DNA of 64,000 nt from Gerris lacustris (Eukaryota; Arthropoda; Insecta; Hemiptera; Gerridae): the NCBI GenBank assembly GCA_951217055.1, contig OX578276.1:62694402-62758401 (forward strand), in the 5' to 3' direction. Made by a program: the position numbers and the translations under genes. This document shows positions 1 to 12,585 of this stretch, in pieces (position 1 is the first letter of the stretch; every line of letters begins with the position of its first letter). The notes below the pieces were generated by a model. The model was given only the letters and a program-made list of their open reading frames with translations. It was not told where the DNA came from and did not search any database.

Positions 1-717
1 TTATAATTTGCACGAAATATAGCTGCTAGAGAAAGCAATTTTTATCTTATATATCATCAATCGATTACAATAAGTATATATACGACTAAATTATAGAAGA
101 TATAGATTAGGAAAATAAAGAGTGTAAAAATTCAACACTACATTATCCATTTTGTTTAAGCTGATTCGCCACCGTATTTTAAATTTTATAGAATGGCAAA
201 CCCAGCAAATAAATATAAAATGATGCTTATAGCACAAAATCAAAAATTTATTTATAATATTATTTCATACTTTTATCTGTAATACTTCTAAAGCTATTGT
301 AGTCTGCTTAAGTAATTTTATTATATGATTTAAATGAATTGTTGAATGTTTAATTTCAGGTGAATTTTCCAATACACCAGGGCCACTAATTTTCCATATT
401 TAGACGATTTAGACTTTCTTTGAAATGCAATAGTTTAAAAAAATATATTACATATTAATTAATTAGAGTAATGTTATTTTAAAAATAATAATTTAATAAA
501 TAAGAGTATGTTTGTTTTAATCCTTTGCAATTTATTCCTTCCTTTTTACTTTAGTATTTTATTGTTACTGCAATCATTTTATATTTATTGTTCTGTAAAA
601 GCGCAAGCAGAAGCTTTTAGTGACATCAAGATATCGCTAATAGCCAATAGCCAAACCAATAAGGTTCAGAAACCAACCAAGGTTCAGCAATGGTTCTCTT
701 ACTAAATATACATTTTC
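1..717. other. AT-rich region without a recognised gene
   Basis: No reading frame with coding character was seen. The only open frame of note (508-705) is short, hydrophobic and AT-driven. Nothing else is supported here. Confidence 0.6.
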
Positions 718-960
718 TTCCGAGCTTACAGAAGGTAACGGAGGCATTGTGATCTTACTGAAGAACAAACATTTTTTACGTCTCCAAATTCAAATATTTC
801 AAGACGGAAAACGTTTCAGACATCTGGGAACATTTTTGGTCTCGTGTCGGACTGTTCGTCTAAATTTTTGAGAACTACATATCTTAAAAACTACTTGTCC
901 GAATTTAATGAAATTTGTATGGTAGATCCAATTAGCCCATTGTGGTTCCCATAAAAAATG
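718..960 (+). repeat. Dispersed repeat family B, 5' part
   Basis: The segment begins near a cttccgagcttac motif followed by gaaggtaacgg. It then runs through a caagacggaaaacgtttcag block and a phrase related to catcagggaacatttttggt. The same order is seen at 14140, 42140, 43450 and, reversed, at 51440-51910. It has no coding potential. The family is probably a non-autonomous transposon of the mini-me/Helentron type, because better copies hold a GTCT-rich tract and an AAATTTGG core. Confidence 0.6.
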
Positions 961-1825
961 TCAATCTTTTAAACCATTTGTCTGTGTGTTAAATATTCTG
1001 TGTGGCGAAAATTTTTAGAACCCAAAATTTCCCACGTACAGTCAATAAATGTTTGTGTAGTGGGGGTGAAGTCATCTGTTGGAAGGTTATGCTTGGTTAG
1101 GTTATTAATACCGACCTCTGGCAATAACGATTATTTATTATTTTAAATTTTAAATTTAAAATAAATAAAAGCTAAAATATTAATAAGTATTATATTATAA
1201 GTATTATAAGTATATATTAAAAGCTAAAAAGTATATTATTTGTTTTATCTGACTCGTTTAAACATGGGGAAAATTAAAATAATGCGATTACTACTAGAAA
1301 TGGCTAAATTTCTTATCAGTAAAGTGTGCAATCCAGCCTATTTCATCACCCTCTTTAGTCTCCTGCCTGCCGTCAAAAAGGAACTAAATGTAATTGTTAT
1401 TTCTCCTTCAAGAACTACTTTATAAATAATTTTTTGGTTTAATCTCTTCAGTGCCAAAATGGCAATAAAATAATAATTAGTTACTACAGAATATTTCTTC
1501 GCCAATAAATTGTCAATATTTTTTTTTTAAAAAATCAATGTCAAATGAAAACATTAGTTTATGGGCATAGTGTAACATGTGTAATCAGATATGTTAGAAA
1601 ATCCAGTCATTAATATCCAAATTTTCTTATTTTATTACAAATTTATTGATTTTTTTTTTTATCATTATTAAAAGTTAATTATTTTTAACTGGTTAAACTA
1701 TCCACAGCCATTTTATGAAGTTGTTTCGAATAATGTTTGAAATTTCACTTCATTCTAAAATCGAAAACCCAGAAAAAAGAATCTTTGTTTTTACTAGGTG
1801 GTTTTTTTAGTAAGGATTTATCCCA
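961..1825. other. AT-rich region, nothing recognised
   Basis: There are low-complexity TA/AT runs near 1140-1230 and several poly-T tracts. The 61-codon open frame at 1240 has no recognisable domain and is treated as chance. Confidence 0.5.
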
Positions 1826-1831
1826 ATGGGA

Positions 1832-2082
1832 GGGGGGGGGGGGGGAGCTGAGGGGCTGAAGCCCCCCCAGATCCTTCAAGGAAATATATAGCCTTAAGAA
1901 AATACTATTTACTTATACGAAAGACTTGTGAGGAAGACGATTAATGAATGTTTTTTTTACTTACTCCTCATAAAACACATATTATACATAAACTTTACTT
2001 ACAACCCCCCCCCCCCCCCTACCCCTGGTTACGACTTCTAGGTTTCAGCCCCTTAGAAAAAAACCCTACGTGTGCGCCACTG
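1832..2082. mobile_element. Possible remnant of a CAGTGGCG-ended (hAT-like) element
   Basis: A G run at about 1832-1846 and a C run at about 2005-2019 lie inside this stretch, which ends in gcgccactg. That is the reverse complement of the CAGTGGCGC terminus seen in full at 37505. The following 8 bases, acgattag, nearly repeat acgatta at 1935. The left terminus is not recognisable, so this is a tentative partial copy. Confidence 0.35.
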
Positions 2083-2094
2083 ACGATTAGATCC

Positions 2095-2225
2095 GCATTC
2101 TTAGAAAGAAATCCGTATCCGTCAGGAAACATTTTTGGTCTCCTGCCTGTTAGTTGTTCAAGATTTTTACGAACCACGATATCTAAAAACTATTCGTCAT
2201 TTATTAAGAAATTTTGATTGTAGGT
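2095..2225 (+). repeat. Dispersed repeat family B, short fragment
   Basis: This fragment keeps the central block of family B: agaaatccgtatccgtcagg, then aacatttttggtctcctgcc, then the ttaagaaattttgattg core. It abuts the Helitron-like element downstream. Confidence 0.5.
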
Positions 2226-2258
2226 CAAATATAATTTAAACCATTTGTGCTCATATAA

Positions 2259-3700
2259 TCTATATATAAAATCCAAATACCACTGACTGACTGACACATC
2301 ACGATATCTCTGAAACCACTGGACCTACGACCATGAAATTTTGTAGGTGTGTTCCTCTTACCTCCTAGGTGCTGGCTAAGAAATATTTTAAAAATCCTCC
2401 CTCTTGATTCAAGATGGCGGCCATTTATATACAAAATTCGACAAGACGATATCTCGGGAACCAATTGTACTAGAACATTGAAATTCAGAAGTTGGCTTCC
2501 TTTTATGAAATTAGTTACTTTTGTTAAATAGTTTACCAATCGGGCATATTGATTCAAGATGGCGGCCATACATATATAAAAGTCAACATGTGTGCATGTT
2601 CTTTATACAAATCTACAGTTTTAGTCCGATCTCGATGAAAATTTGCACACTTGACCTTCAAAGCAAGGGGAAAATCACTGTCTACATGAATATTCAAAAT
2701 TTTAATTTTGGTTCACAGGGGTACGGGGTACAAATGTTAAAGTAATGAACATCCTTCATGATGCATATCGTTGAAAAGCTCTTTAAGAGGACAGTGATTG
2801 TGGTTATGTACAGTTTTATCATATTTTCACTTAGGAGGGGGGTATAATTAAAAAATATAGCTATATCTTATATAAAAAGAAGTGTATCCGTATGAGGGTA
2901 TGTCATTTATCCTAATTTGATGAATATTTACACACTTTTACTTCAAATCAAGGTGAAGGTCACTGCCTACATGAGATTACGAAATTAAAATTTTAGTACA
3001 CAGGGGTACGAGGTACAAGTGATGAATACCATTCATCTTCATGATGCATATCGTTGAAATGCTCTTTAAGAGTACAGTAATTGTTGTTATGTGTAAGGGG
3101 TACAAATGACAAAGTAATGGATACCCTTCATGATACAAATCGTTGAAAAGCTGTTTAAGAGAAAAGTAATTGTTCTTAAGTACAGTTTTGGTTTATTTTC
3201 ATTTAGAAGGGGGAAAGGTAAAATGGAAATTTATATCTGTATCTATATATGTATATAAAAGTCAACATATGTGTGTACATATGCATGTTCTTTTATACAA
3301 ATCTACAGTTTTATTCCGATCTCGATGAAAATTTGCACACTTGACCTTCAAAGCAAGGGGAAGGTAACTGTTTACATGAATTTTCGAACTATAACTTTTG
3401 GTTCAAAGGGGTACGGGGTACAAGTAATGAATACCCTTTATCTTCATGATGCATATCGTTGAAATGCTCTTTAAGAGTACAGTAATTGTTGTTATGTGTA
3501 CAGTTTTGTCATATTTTCATTTAGGAGGGGGTAAATTTAGGATATTTGCAAATGATCTTATCAAAGAGGTGGGGGATTTAACTAGAAGGGATAGAATCTA
3601 GATATTCTCGCATAGTAAAATAATTTGTATGCTTTCCTGGTAGTTTATAAACTTATCAAATTTAAAAACACTCCGTAGCGAAGCACGGGTATCCAGCTAG
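2259..3700 (+). mobile_element. Helitron-like non-autonomous element (family C)
   Basis: The element begins TCTATATATAAAA directly after an A. It ends with tccgtagcgaagcacgggta and then tccagCTAG directly before a T. Host A / TC...CTAG / host T, with no target duplication, is the Helitron signature. Inside are a short GACT tract near 2283, and two related blocks starting near 2570 and 3240 that each open with a TATATA-rich stretch and contain gatctcgatgaaaatttgca. This suggests internal duplication. There is no Rep/helicase frame, so it would depend on a partner. Related ends occur at 18249 and 27275. Confidence 0.7.
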
Positions 3701-4439
3701 TATTCTATAAAATTAACAGGGACAGTAGGAATCGAATCAAGTCCAAACCACTACTATTTCTTGTCATACATCATGAATTTACACATGTAACTTATAATAG
3801 GTCGTGAGAAATATAAATGACACAATAATTAGTAGACAATGACAATGTTTTTATGGCGTTAGAAAAGTAAAAAAAAAAAATTCTTGAAGGACTACAATAA
3901 CAGTATATTTGTATTTTTCATATGTACATTAAAAATATGATAAAAGATTGTTTCAACTAGCTCCGTCTCCCCTTTGTCCTCTTTTAATGTATACAATCTT
4001 TAATATAATAATAACACGCTTTGTTTAATATAACAATTATTTTAACAAAAAGAGGAATTATGATATGATAAATGATAGGGTAAAACAATTAAATCGTAAT
4101 TTTGCAAGATGTTGCTTCCCATGCTCTCTTAGATATATGTTGTAACACCTGAAATAAATTCTTATATACTTAGTGAAATAAAAGTATTAAGTATTATTTA
4201 ATATCGTATTAATTAATCCCTCCATTATTTTAATCTCGAGGTTTTATCGTCTTGACTTCATATTTTATCTATCATTGCTTTAAAACGTTATTTAAAGTTT
4301 TAATAAAATGGTATACATGCATTAAGCACTAATAAAACCTTATACATATTAAGTAACACAAATAATAAGATATCAGTGTGCATTTATTATTTCTATGGAA
4401 ACTTTTTTTATCATTTCACCAATAGGCTATAAAAAGATA
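3701..4439. other. AT-rich region with a weak tRNA-like fragment
   Basis: At 3725-3760 the minus strand contains gattcgattcctac, which resembles a Pol III B box. No convincing A box was placed, so a SINE is only possible. Nothing else is recognised. Confidence 0.35.
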
Positions 4440-5829
4440 ATATTTGTTGTATATTTCAGAATGGCCGGATAATCTCTTTTGAAAGAGGGTAAAAAATGGG
4501 GGTTTATTTTGCGAGTTATTCTATCGGATATGGTTGGTGGACACGTGGTATGTTTGAAAGGGTCTTGTTGGGGGATACGCTGTCCGTCGGTACAAAGAAT
4601 ATACTAAGGGTTCAAGTTTGGAGTGGATTCAAACACGACTTGGGAGAATATCTACAGTGTTAGTGATACCTTTTTGCCAAGGAGTTCTCTGAAATACTCC
4701 ACATTCAGCACCTAAACACACTTGAAATAACTCGAGGGCCAAAAGTATTTCATTGTAATCACTATAGGATTTCACACAGACCTCAACCTTTTTTTAGAAG
4801 AACAGCCTCTTGCATTTTATTTTTATTTTCAACAGTATTCTGGTAAGATAAGTTGAACTCAAGTGCTGAAACTTGGGTCTACTTTAGTGGTAAGATAATA
4901 ATTTTTTTTTTCTTTAAAAACTCTTTTAACGTAAAAAAGTTTAAAAGTATTTCTGTGTAAACCTTTCTATTTTATATAACTTTGTTCTTTCTTGCTTTTG
5001 GCTTTTCTCTCTCCATATTAATAAATTGCTTTAATGGTTCTATTGACGATTTCATGCTAAAATTGTAACAGTTTAAAATTAGTTTCAATTTTCTATTACA
5101 ATATGATTTTGAATATTGTGGAAAATTGGTCAGTTTGGCCATTTACCGTTATGTTTAGTGGGTTCATTATAATTTTGATTCCGGCGGTCTGGAGAAATCA
5201 AAATTACGTTTTATTATTTTTTTATGTTTACTATGATTTTTCTTATAGGTAAGTTTCCTTTCTCCAATAATTAAAAATTAAAGTAAGACAGTGTGGTTCT
5301 TTTGTTCGCTGTGGAGGTACGCCATGCTGGTTCTGACCAGGGTAAAGGCTCTCGGAACGATGTGGTGGTCGGCGGCTTTGGCCGTGAGGCTGAACTTACA
5401 ATTTATTACTTTTTTAATCTTGAGCTTTAGATGTAGTAGTTTAAATGTATCTTGCAATAAAAATGTAGAACCCCTCCTGAGCGAAGGTAGGCTTTTTTCT
5501 TTTTTTTTAGGGGTCGACCTTAGTCGCACCATGTTAGTCATCTTTTTACGTCCAATCTTTTTACGTTCCAATCTCAAATAGTAATGGTATCTGTTTTATT
5601 TTTAGGGTGGTTGATCCATTTGCCGTACCATCCCCAACCATAATCATCAACCATCTTCAATCATTTTAACAATCATTTTTTTTTCCAATTTAATATCAAA
5701 CAATAAAGACACTAGAAATTCGCTAACGGATCCAACAACCTTTTCTACGAACCTCTATTTCAAGAGTACCACTGAGACCTCGTTTTTATTTTTATTTCAA
5801 ATTCTCTGAATTTTTCCGGGATATTATAG
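4440..5829. other. Mixed unique-looking sequence without a resolved gene
   Basis: Two less AT-rich islands are present, at about 4450-4780 and 5280-5540. Open frames of about 96-99 codons cover the second on both strands, but neither shows a domain, and overlapping frames on both strands argue against a real exon. No supported gene is called. Confidence 0.4.
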
Positions 5830-6376
5830 TCATGATATCCCAAGACGTAACTAAATAGGTTAGTTTGTCAAATACTACTTCAAATCAAAGTGGTCACCTA
5901 TTAAGTGACAAACTACCATCAACTTGATTATTGGTCTACTAACTAAGTTCTTACTCAGGATCATGAAAATCACAATGTCCACCAAAAAGGGCGGGACATG
6001 GCCGCTCTCCACTGTTTTTTTTTTTTTTTTTTTTTTTTTTTTTCTTCAAATGCCTATTGCCAAGCTATATGTCCCGCAAACGAATTCAGCCGACCATATA
6101 TTCTTAAAAGGCACCAAAAGATTTACTTATAGACAAAATTATAGCTTGATGTTAGTCAGACTTTTTTTTGGACGCTTATCTCCTGGACTATAAAAATAAT
6201 TGAAGAATAATAAATCAATAAATTAAAAAATTAAATTAAATTAAACTACCTGAACTTAATTTACAACTAAATTTATTAGATTACTTAATGTGAGGAGGCT
6301 CGAGGCTCCTGTTTCAAGGTTTTCCTTCTTGGAGGCTCTTCGATTTTCCAAACATATGTATATTTAAGTATATGTA

Positions 6377-6589
6377 GTATATAACAGTGGCGTATCCAGC
6401 GGCTAGGTCTGGAGGGGGCACATTCTAAGTCAGATTAGATTGTGGGGGGGGGGGGGGGAATTCGTAGTGGTAACAAGAAAAGTGAACTACTTATTCAATA
6501 AAGCAGCTGCCCCCCCCCCCCCCCCAAAAAAAGAGAAAAAAATCCCCCCCCCTGTGTGCCCCCCCCCTGGATACGCCACTGGTATACAA
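6377..6589. mobile_element. hAT-type MITE with 8-bp target duplication
   Basis: Element 6385-6581 starts CAGTGGCGTATCCAG and ends CTGGATACGCCACTG, an inverted pair. It is flanked by gtatataa (6377-6384) and gtatacaa (6582-6589), an 8-bp target duplication with one mismatch, as expected for the hAT superfamily. It has no coding capacity. A long G run (near 6446) and long C runs (near 6513 and 6544) sit just inside the ends. Confidence 0.75.
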
Positions 6590-7213
6590 CTAGGCATCGC
6601 GTGGCTCTATCATTGAAGCGAGCGCATAGTAATAAATATGTATTGAATATTGAAAAAATAGATAATCATGAATCATGATGAGTTGATAGATAATGGGTAT
6701 TGTAGTAGTACAGTGGCTAGTAGTAAGGGAACCACCCCGCATTCTTACTATTCCTCTAACCACACATCTCCTTTTCAATTATTATAAAATGTATCTCTTT
6801 GCTACAAAAAAACTACTCCATGTATCAAATTGAAATTTTGCATGCCTGTTTCAATTGTGCATTAGATGGTGCATATGAAGTTTTATTAAAATCGTTACGT
6901 TAGAATGTAAGATATCGGCAAAAAGGTTGTTTTCTCTACTATAAACGTTTAGGTCCGCTTTAATAGTTTTAGCGATCTTTATTAAAAAAATGTTCGTCTC
7001 ATCAAATAGATGGTAATAGAATCTTTTCCCGTCCTGAAATTCCAATTTAATTTTTGTACCTCTCGTTTACGCGAATGTTGCGCACGATCTCTTGGATGGA
7101 TCACGCTGTCCAACGAACTTATCCTGAGTATTAGTAAGAGGATCATGTATACCAAATTTCAACTAAATCGGTAAACTTTTACTCAAGTTATCGTCACACG
7201 CGTAAACGTTACT

Positions 7214-7245
<32 letters not shown>

Positions 7246-7295
7246 GCATAGTTTGCTGAATGTAAAAAGCTCGCTTACGCTCCCTTCAGTTATTG
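6590..7295 (-). mobile_element. Dispersed repeat family A, near-complete copy
   Basis: Read on the minus strand, it starts near a gaagggagcgtaagcgagc block. It carries a GTCT microsatellite (plus strand gacagacagaca, 7212-7238) and an AAATTTGG core at about 7145-7175. It ends gccacgcgatgcCTAG next to a T. Further copies are at 48241 and 58303. An inverted gaagcgagcg / cgctcgcttc pair near the two ends, the CTAG end and the GTCY tract together suggest a Helentron/mini-me-like non-autonomous element. That classification is inference. Confidence 0.65.
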
Positions 7296-8619
7296 AATTA
7301 TGTATTTTTTTATGTTAAGTAATATGTTTTGAATCTTAAGTAATGTTTTGAAATATTTATTTCTTGTTAGCTTCAAAATTTTATTTTTTAAATCTAACCT
7401 TGCTATTTCTTCCCCTTAAAATCTAAATCAAGATTCAATATTCCAACCATATCCATATAAGACTGCCTAAATTTTACGTCTGAACAAGTTGTTAAAAAAA
7501 GAACCGAATATTTTTCCTTTGATATGGGGTGCGTTTTATATTCGTGCATTAATATTTCTTCCAAAATGTTGGTTAAAAAATCAGGATGCGTCTTATATTC
7601 GATACCATATGGTACTTTGTGTTTATTTTAATTAATTGTCATAGAGAGCTGTCATTTAGAAAATTTAAAATATTAGCACCAGCCTATACTGACTTCGGTA
7701 ATACTCAGAAGGTCCAATTTTAAACAAAACTATAGGTTTACAGTTTTTCCCGAGTGCCATCACTTCATGTTCGACCTTTAGCCATTGATGGGAGATTCTA
7801 AACTGATTTACTGAATCTGATTACTTATACATTATTATACAATTTCTGTATAATTTTAATTGTACATTCCTAAGAATAATTTATAAAATTTACGATTATA
7901 AGATTTTAATTTTTATATTTTCTCAAGAACACCTTGAGGTTAATCTTATACCTTATAATAAATCAACGAGTATATGAATCAGTTCTTTTTGGAGACAAGT
8001 TAAATCGTTCATTACGTCGAAATTATCTTAATCTGATACTTATCTCTTGATCTTGAACTGTGCTTTGATCTTTACAATGAATTCAGTCATTTTTCTGAGA
8101 AGCTATATTTCTGTTCATTTTAAACTCATCAATAAAATGATCTGTTGAATTTTATCGTTCATTAGTTTAAAAAATTCGGAATCCGTCTTCCCTCTGTTCA
8201 TTCTTCACTGGTCAGTGATTGGAAGTCTACATCATGAATTTAGCGGTGATTACTTTGCTTATTTAAATTCCTATGCATAGAATTACATATGTATACATCC
8301 AAGGTCCTCGACTTCTTTTGCTGACCTGCTTAATGTAGTTCAAATGTTTCTGGAATGCTTCCTATAATGCTCATAAGAAAACAATATTGTACAACGTATC
8401 ACATCTGTCGTTGGGGCTCTAGTTAATTTGCATGTCCAAATAAATAAAATTAATCTCTCTTCCCCTTAAGATAAAAATGATGGATTTTCAAAACGGACTG
8501 TCTTATTTTAGAGGTGGTTATCTGGTAAATATGCATTTTAGGATACACCTTTATATGAACTTTTCTCTTTATTTTTGCATGTTTAACCATATCCCGAAGT
8601 TTGTAAGTTCTTTTTACAC

Positions 8620-8620
<1 letters not shown>
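7296..8620. other. AT-rich region, nothing recognised
   Basis: No coding frames, RNA genes or clear repeats were identified between the family A copy and the TA microsatellite. Confidence 0.5.

Positions 8621-8623
<3 letters not shown>

Positions 8624-8707
<84 letters not shown>
8624..8707. repeat. (TA)n microsatellite
   Basis: An uninterrupted TA dinucleotide run. It forms the left border of the inverted pair at 8753-9208. Open frames through it are artefacts. Confidence 0.95.
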
Positions 8708-8710
<3 letters not shown>

Positions 8711-8809
8711 TATAATTTATCTTATGTGTACTACCCTTTTATATAATATATTCATCAAGTAGATAGGTGGATCCTTGTTAGGGTAAAGAAAAAGTATTTC
8801 ACATTGGTT

Positions 8810-8844
8810 GGCGACGTTTCGACCTTACCGGTCATTTTCAAGCC
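8810..8844 (-). ncRNA. Hairpin motif resembling a degenerate minimal hammerhead (copy 1)
   Basis: On the minus strand the order is GGC, TTGAAAATGA, a short CC(GGTAA)GG-type stem-loop, CGAAAC, GTC, GCC. GGC/GCC could form stem I, the hairpin stem II, and GAAAC-GTC the core and cleavage triplet of a minimal hammerhead of the kind described in Penelope-like elements. The CTGATGA box is not intact (extra As), so activity is doubtful. Confidence 0.4.
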
Positions 8845-9109
8845 TATAAACAACATTTATTGTTTTTAAAAAAACATAAGTTAACATACGCTATAATATT
8901 TTCCCATCTCTTGTCATGTTTGCGAAACATGACAAAGATTGTAATTTCAATTGATATAGAGGATATCACTTTTTAAAAAAATCGTTTTAACCAGGTAGTC
9001 TTATAGAAAAATAGATAATAGATATTTTTTTTTAATTAAATTAATGTAAACAAAATATTATAGTGTATGTTAACTCATGTTTTTTAAAAAACAATAAATG
9101 TTGTTTATA

Positions 9110-9144
9110 GGCTTGAAAATGACCGGTAAGGTCGAAACGTCGCC
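9110..9144 (+). ncRNA. Hairpin motif resembling a degenerate minimal hammerhead (copy 2)
   Basis: This is the inverse partner of the motif at 8810-8844, with the same bases: ggcttgaaaatgacc, then the ggtaa loop, then ggtcgaaacgtcgcc. The same caveats apply. Confidence 0.4.
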
Positions 9145-9210
9145 AACGCTTTAACCAATGTGAAATACTTTTTCTTTACCCTAACAAGGATCCACCTATC
9201 TACTTGATGT

Positions 9211-10479
<1,269 letters not shown>

Positions 10480-11863
10480 AAAAAACAATGTTTTCACCAA
10501 TATCTTATGTTCTAACGTATCGATTTTAATAAAACTTCACTTGAATCATTAAACGTACTGTTGAAACTTGCATGTAAAAGTTCAACCTGATACAAGCAGA
10601 AGTTTTTTGTGTATTGAAGTGATACAGTTTATAATATACATAATTTTAAGGTACGAATTCTCTAGTGCGTGAGTTCGCGGCAGTTGACGCTCGACTTTAC
10701 TTTTATTCACATGCCTCGAATCAAACCTGACGCTGGCCAGCCAAAACATAGGTAAAATGACAGGAGCCGTCTACTCTGGTGTGTCCCGACCGCCGACGGT
10801 CGTGCGACGCAGAAGTCACGTCCCCCGATCAGTTGTGGTCTGATTTCCAGCGGACGGTACGTCCGACGTTACTTTTATACTTTCTTATATTTACTACGTA
10901 CATATGAGAAAGTATTGTGATGAGGCGAAAAAATAACATACGCATATAGAGGGGACAGGCGTAAAACAAAAGCACAAATTTATTATTTTTTGTGACTAAA
11001 TTATTTTTTATTTACACGCACTTACTAATTCATTTCGACATACACTACTTTGACACTATTTTTTTTAGCGGTATTAGATAAGAAAGTCTGTTCCAAACTT
11101 AACTACTCGTACTTGCATCTCTATCGACAGTCTTTGCTGTATTATGCATTTCTCTTTCTTTCTTAACCCCACGTACTTCTTTTTCGCCTTAACATCTTCA
11201 TTTTATTTATTTTTTAACTCAATTCTTACCACATGACATGCTAATTTTACCACCCTTCATACCTAGTTGTTATCTTTTCTACCGTTCTCTTAATTTTTAT
11301 CTCCTGAAAACGAAATTGTCAAGCTTAAATCTTTCGGTTCTTGCGTCTTGTAAATTGTAACTACCTTTCACAAGTTCTAATTTTTTTATTTTTTTAAATT
11401 TATTTAGTTTTCTAAGCCATTTGGATTATTTTACCGAAGAATAAACTTAAAGATAAGTGAGTCATTTTTCTTAGCCTAATTAATAAAACAATTAAAAAAC
11501 GCATTAATATCCATAATCAATGCCGAAGCTGAAATAAAAGTTACGTTGGACGTTAGAACCGGAGCCGTAGCAGAAGTGACACCGCTACCTCTCGATGGCC
11601 GATCGTTGAGACCGTCGCCGAATAAAAGTCACGTCGAGCGTCAACTGCCGGGAAGTCACGCACCAGAGAATGCGCACCTTAAATGGAGTAGGCAGGAGCG
11701 TGAGGGCTGGAAGAGTCCTGTTCCCTCACTCTCAACTCTCAGCTCTTTACTACAATCATAACTTTAACTTTCAATTCATCACAATTAACTATTTTCTTTT
11801 TATTCATTATTTATTGTATTACGCTCGCCGCTCGCTTCAATGAAAGAGCCACGTGATGCCTAG
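10480..11863 (+). mobile_element. Family A repeat, diverged copy interrupted by a TTAA element
   Basis: The left part contains the family block ttctaacgtatcgattttaa and the following aaaacttcacttgaatc. The right part ends cgctcgcttcaatgaaagag then ccacgtgatgcCTAG before a T. Between them lies the nested element 10650-11678. The copy is more diverged than those at 48 and 58 kb. Confidence 0.55.
10650..11678. mobile_element. Fold-back element flanked by TTAA
   Basis: The ends are inverted copies: ggtacgaattctctagtgcg on the left, and the complement of ggtgcgcattctctggtgcg on the right. Both are bordered by TTAA (10646-10649 and 11679-11682). The arms continue inward for about 160-225 bp, including cggcagttgacgctcgac, and are much richer in GC than their surroundings. 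A TTAA duplication is typical of piggyBac-like elements, but these tips do not begin CCC, so the superfamily is uncertain. No transposase frame is present; the 71-codon frame at 11546 only reads through the right arm. Confidence 0.6.
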
Positions 11864-12429
11864 TTATCCTACCGTTGGTTCCATACCAACTTCAACATTC
11901 TGCACCCATTGCATTCTCTTTCGAGGGCACAGAGATATTTTTAAATTAGATGTATATATTTAAGTACTCATTCGATTATTATTATTTTTTTTTTTAATTT
12001 AATAATTTATTGAAAGTAGCCCACATAATTTCAACTCTCTGCGCACATTTAATATTGAATTAAACAAAATGTGACCCCACTGGTAATCGAAACAAGTCCA
12101 GACAACCACACTTGCAGTTCCCAGTGGGATCATATTATTTTAGACTAATTTGTTTCCAATAATTAGATGTGAGGAAGCTTGTGCTACATTAATTGGAAGA
12201 TTATATTCAAAATTTGTATAGTATTTTGAGGGCAGCAGCAATAAAATCACGACCTAATTCTAATTTCTCGATTACACCTAGGGATAAGATGTTGTTTAAA
12301 AGGTTCAGTAATTTAGAATGTACTGGTCTACACAGAACGACTTTTTTTAATTCAGGGTACCTTGAATTGTTAAATTAAAATCCATTTATTAAGTTTTTTG
12401 TGGTATTCATACTACGGAAAGTTTAAATT
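11864..12429. other. AT-rich region with a family B 3' end
   Basis: The tail gaggaagcttgtgctacatt, followed by aattgg, at about 12168-12200 matches the 3' end of family B. The 61-codon frame starting at 12193 lies largely in this repeat and has no domain. Confidence 0.4.
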
Positions 12430-12585
12430 TTAGTTTCAATCAAATTATAATTATTATTAACAAAGGGAGATAGACAGAGAAAAATAGACTCCAACCACGG
12501 CCCTCTATATTTCCAGTGCTATATATATAGTATATGGTGCTATACAGTTATAGTGCTCTTGCCAACTAAGCTACTCTGAAGAATA
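12430..12585 (-). mobile_element. tRNA-derived SINE-like fragment
   Basis: On the minus strand, tagcttagttggcaagagca (complement of about 12553-12573) matches a tRNA A box. It is followed about 55 bases later by tggttggagtc, a degenerate B box (about 12487-12497). The distal part, caaattataattattattaa, recurs at 42004, suggesting a shared tail. No intact tRNA cloverleaf is present. Confidence 0.5.

Larger units (their letters stand above)
8753..9208. repeat. Inverted pair of a Penelope-like end module between TA tracts
   Basis: The arms (about 8753-8902 and 9052-9208) are near-perfect inverse copies; the left arm lacks about 8 bases present in the right. Each arm runs catcaagtagataggtgg, cacattggtt, then the hairpin motif gcgacgtttcgaccttaccg. 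The roughly 150-bp spacer contains an 11-bp-stem hairpin, ttgtcatgttt/aaacatgacaa (8919-8943). TA microsatellites lie on both outer sides. Confidence 0.8.

Noticed and set aside
5278..5581. Overlapping 96- and 99-codon frames on opposite strands.
   Set aside because: Mutual overlap, no recognisable domain and no flanking gene signals; at most a decayed element.
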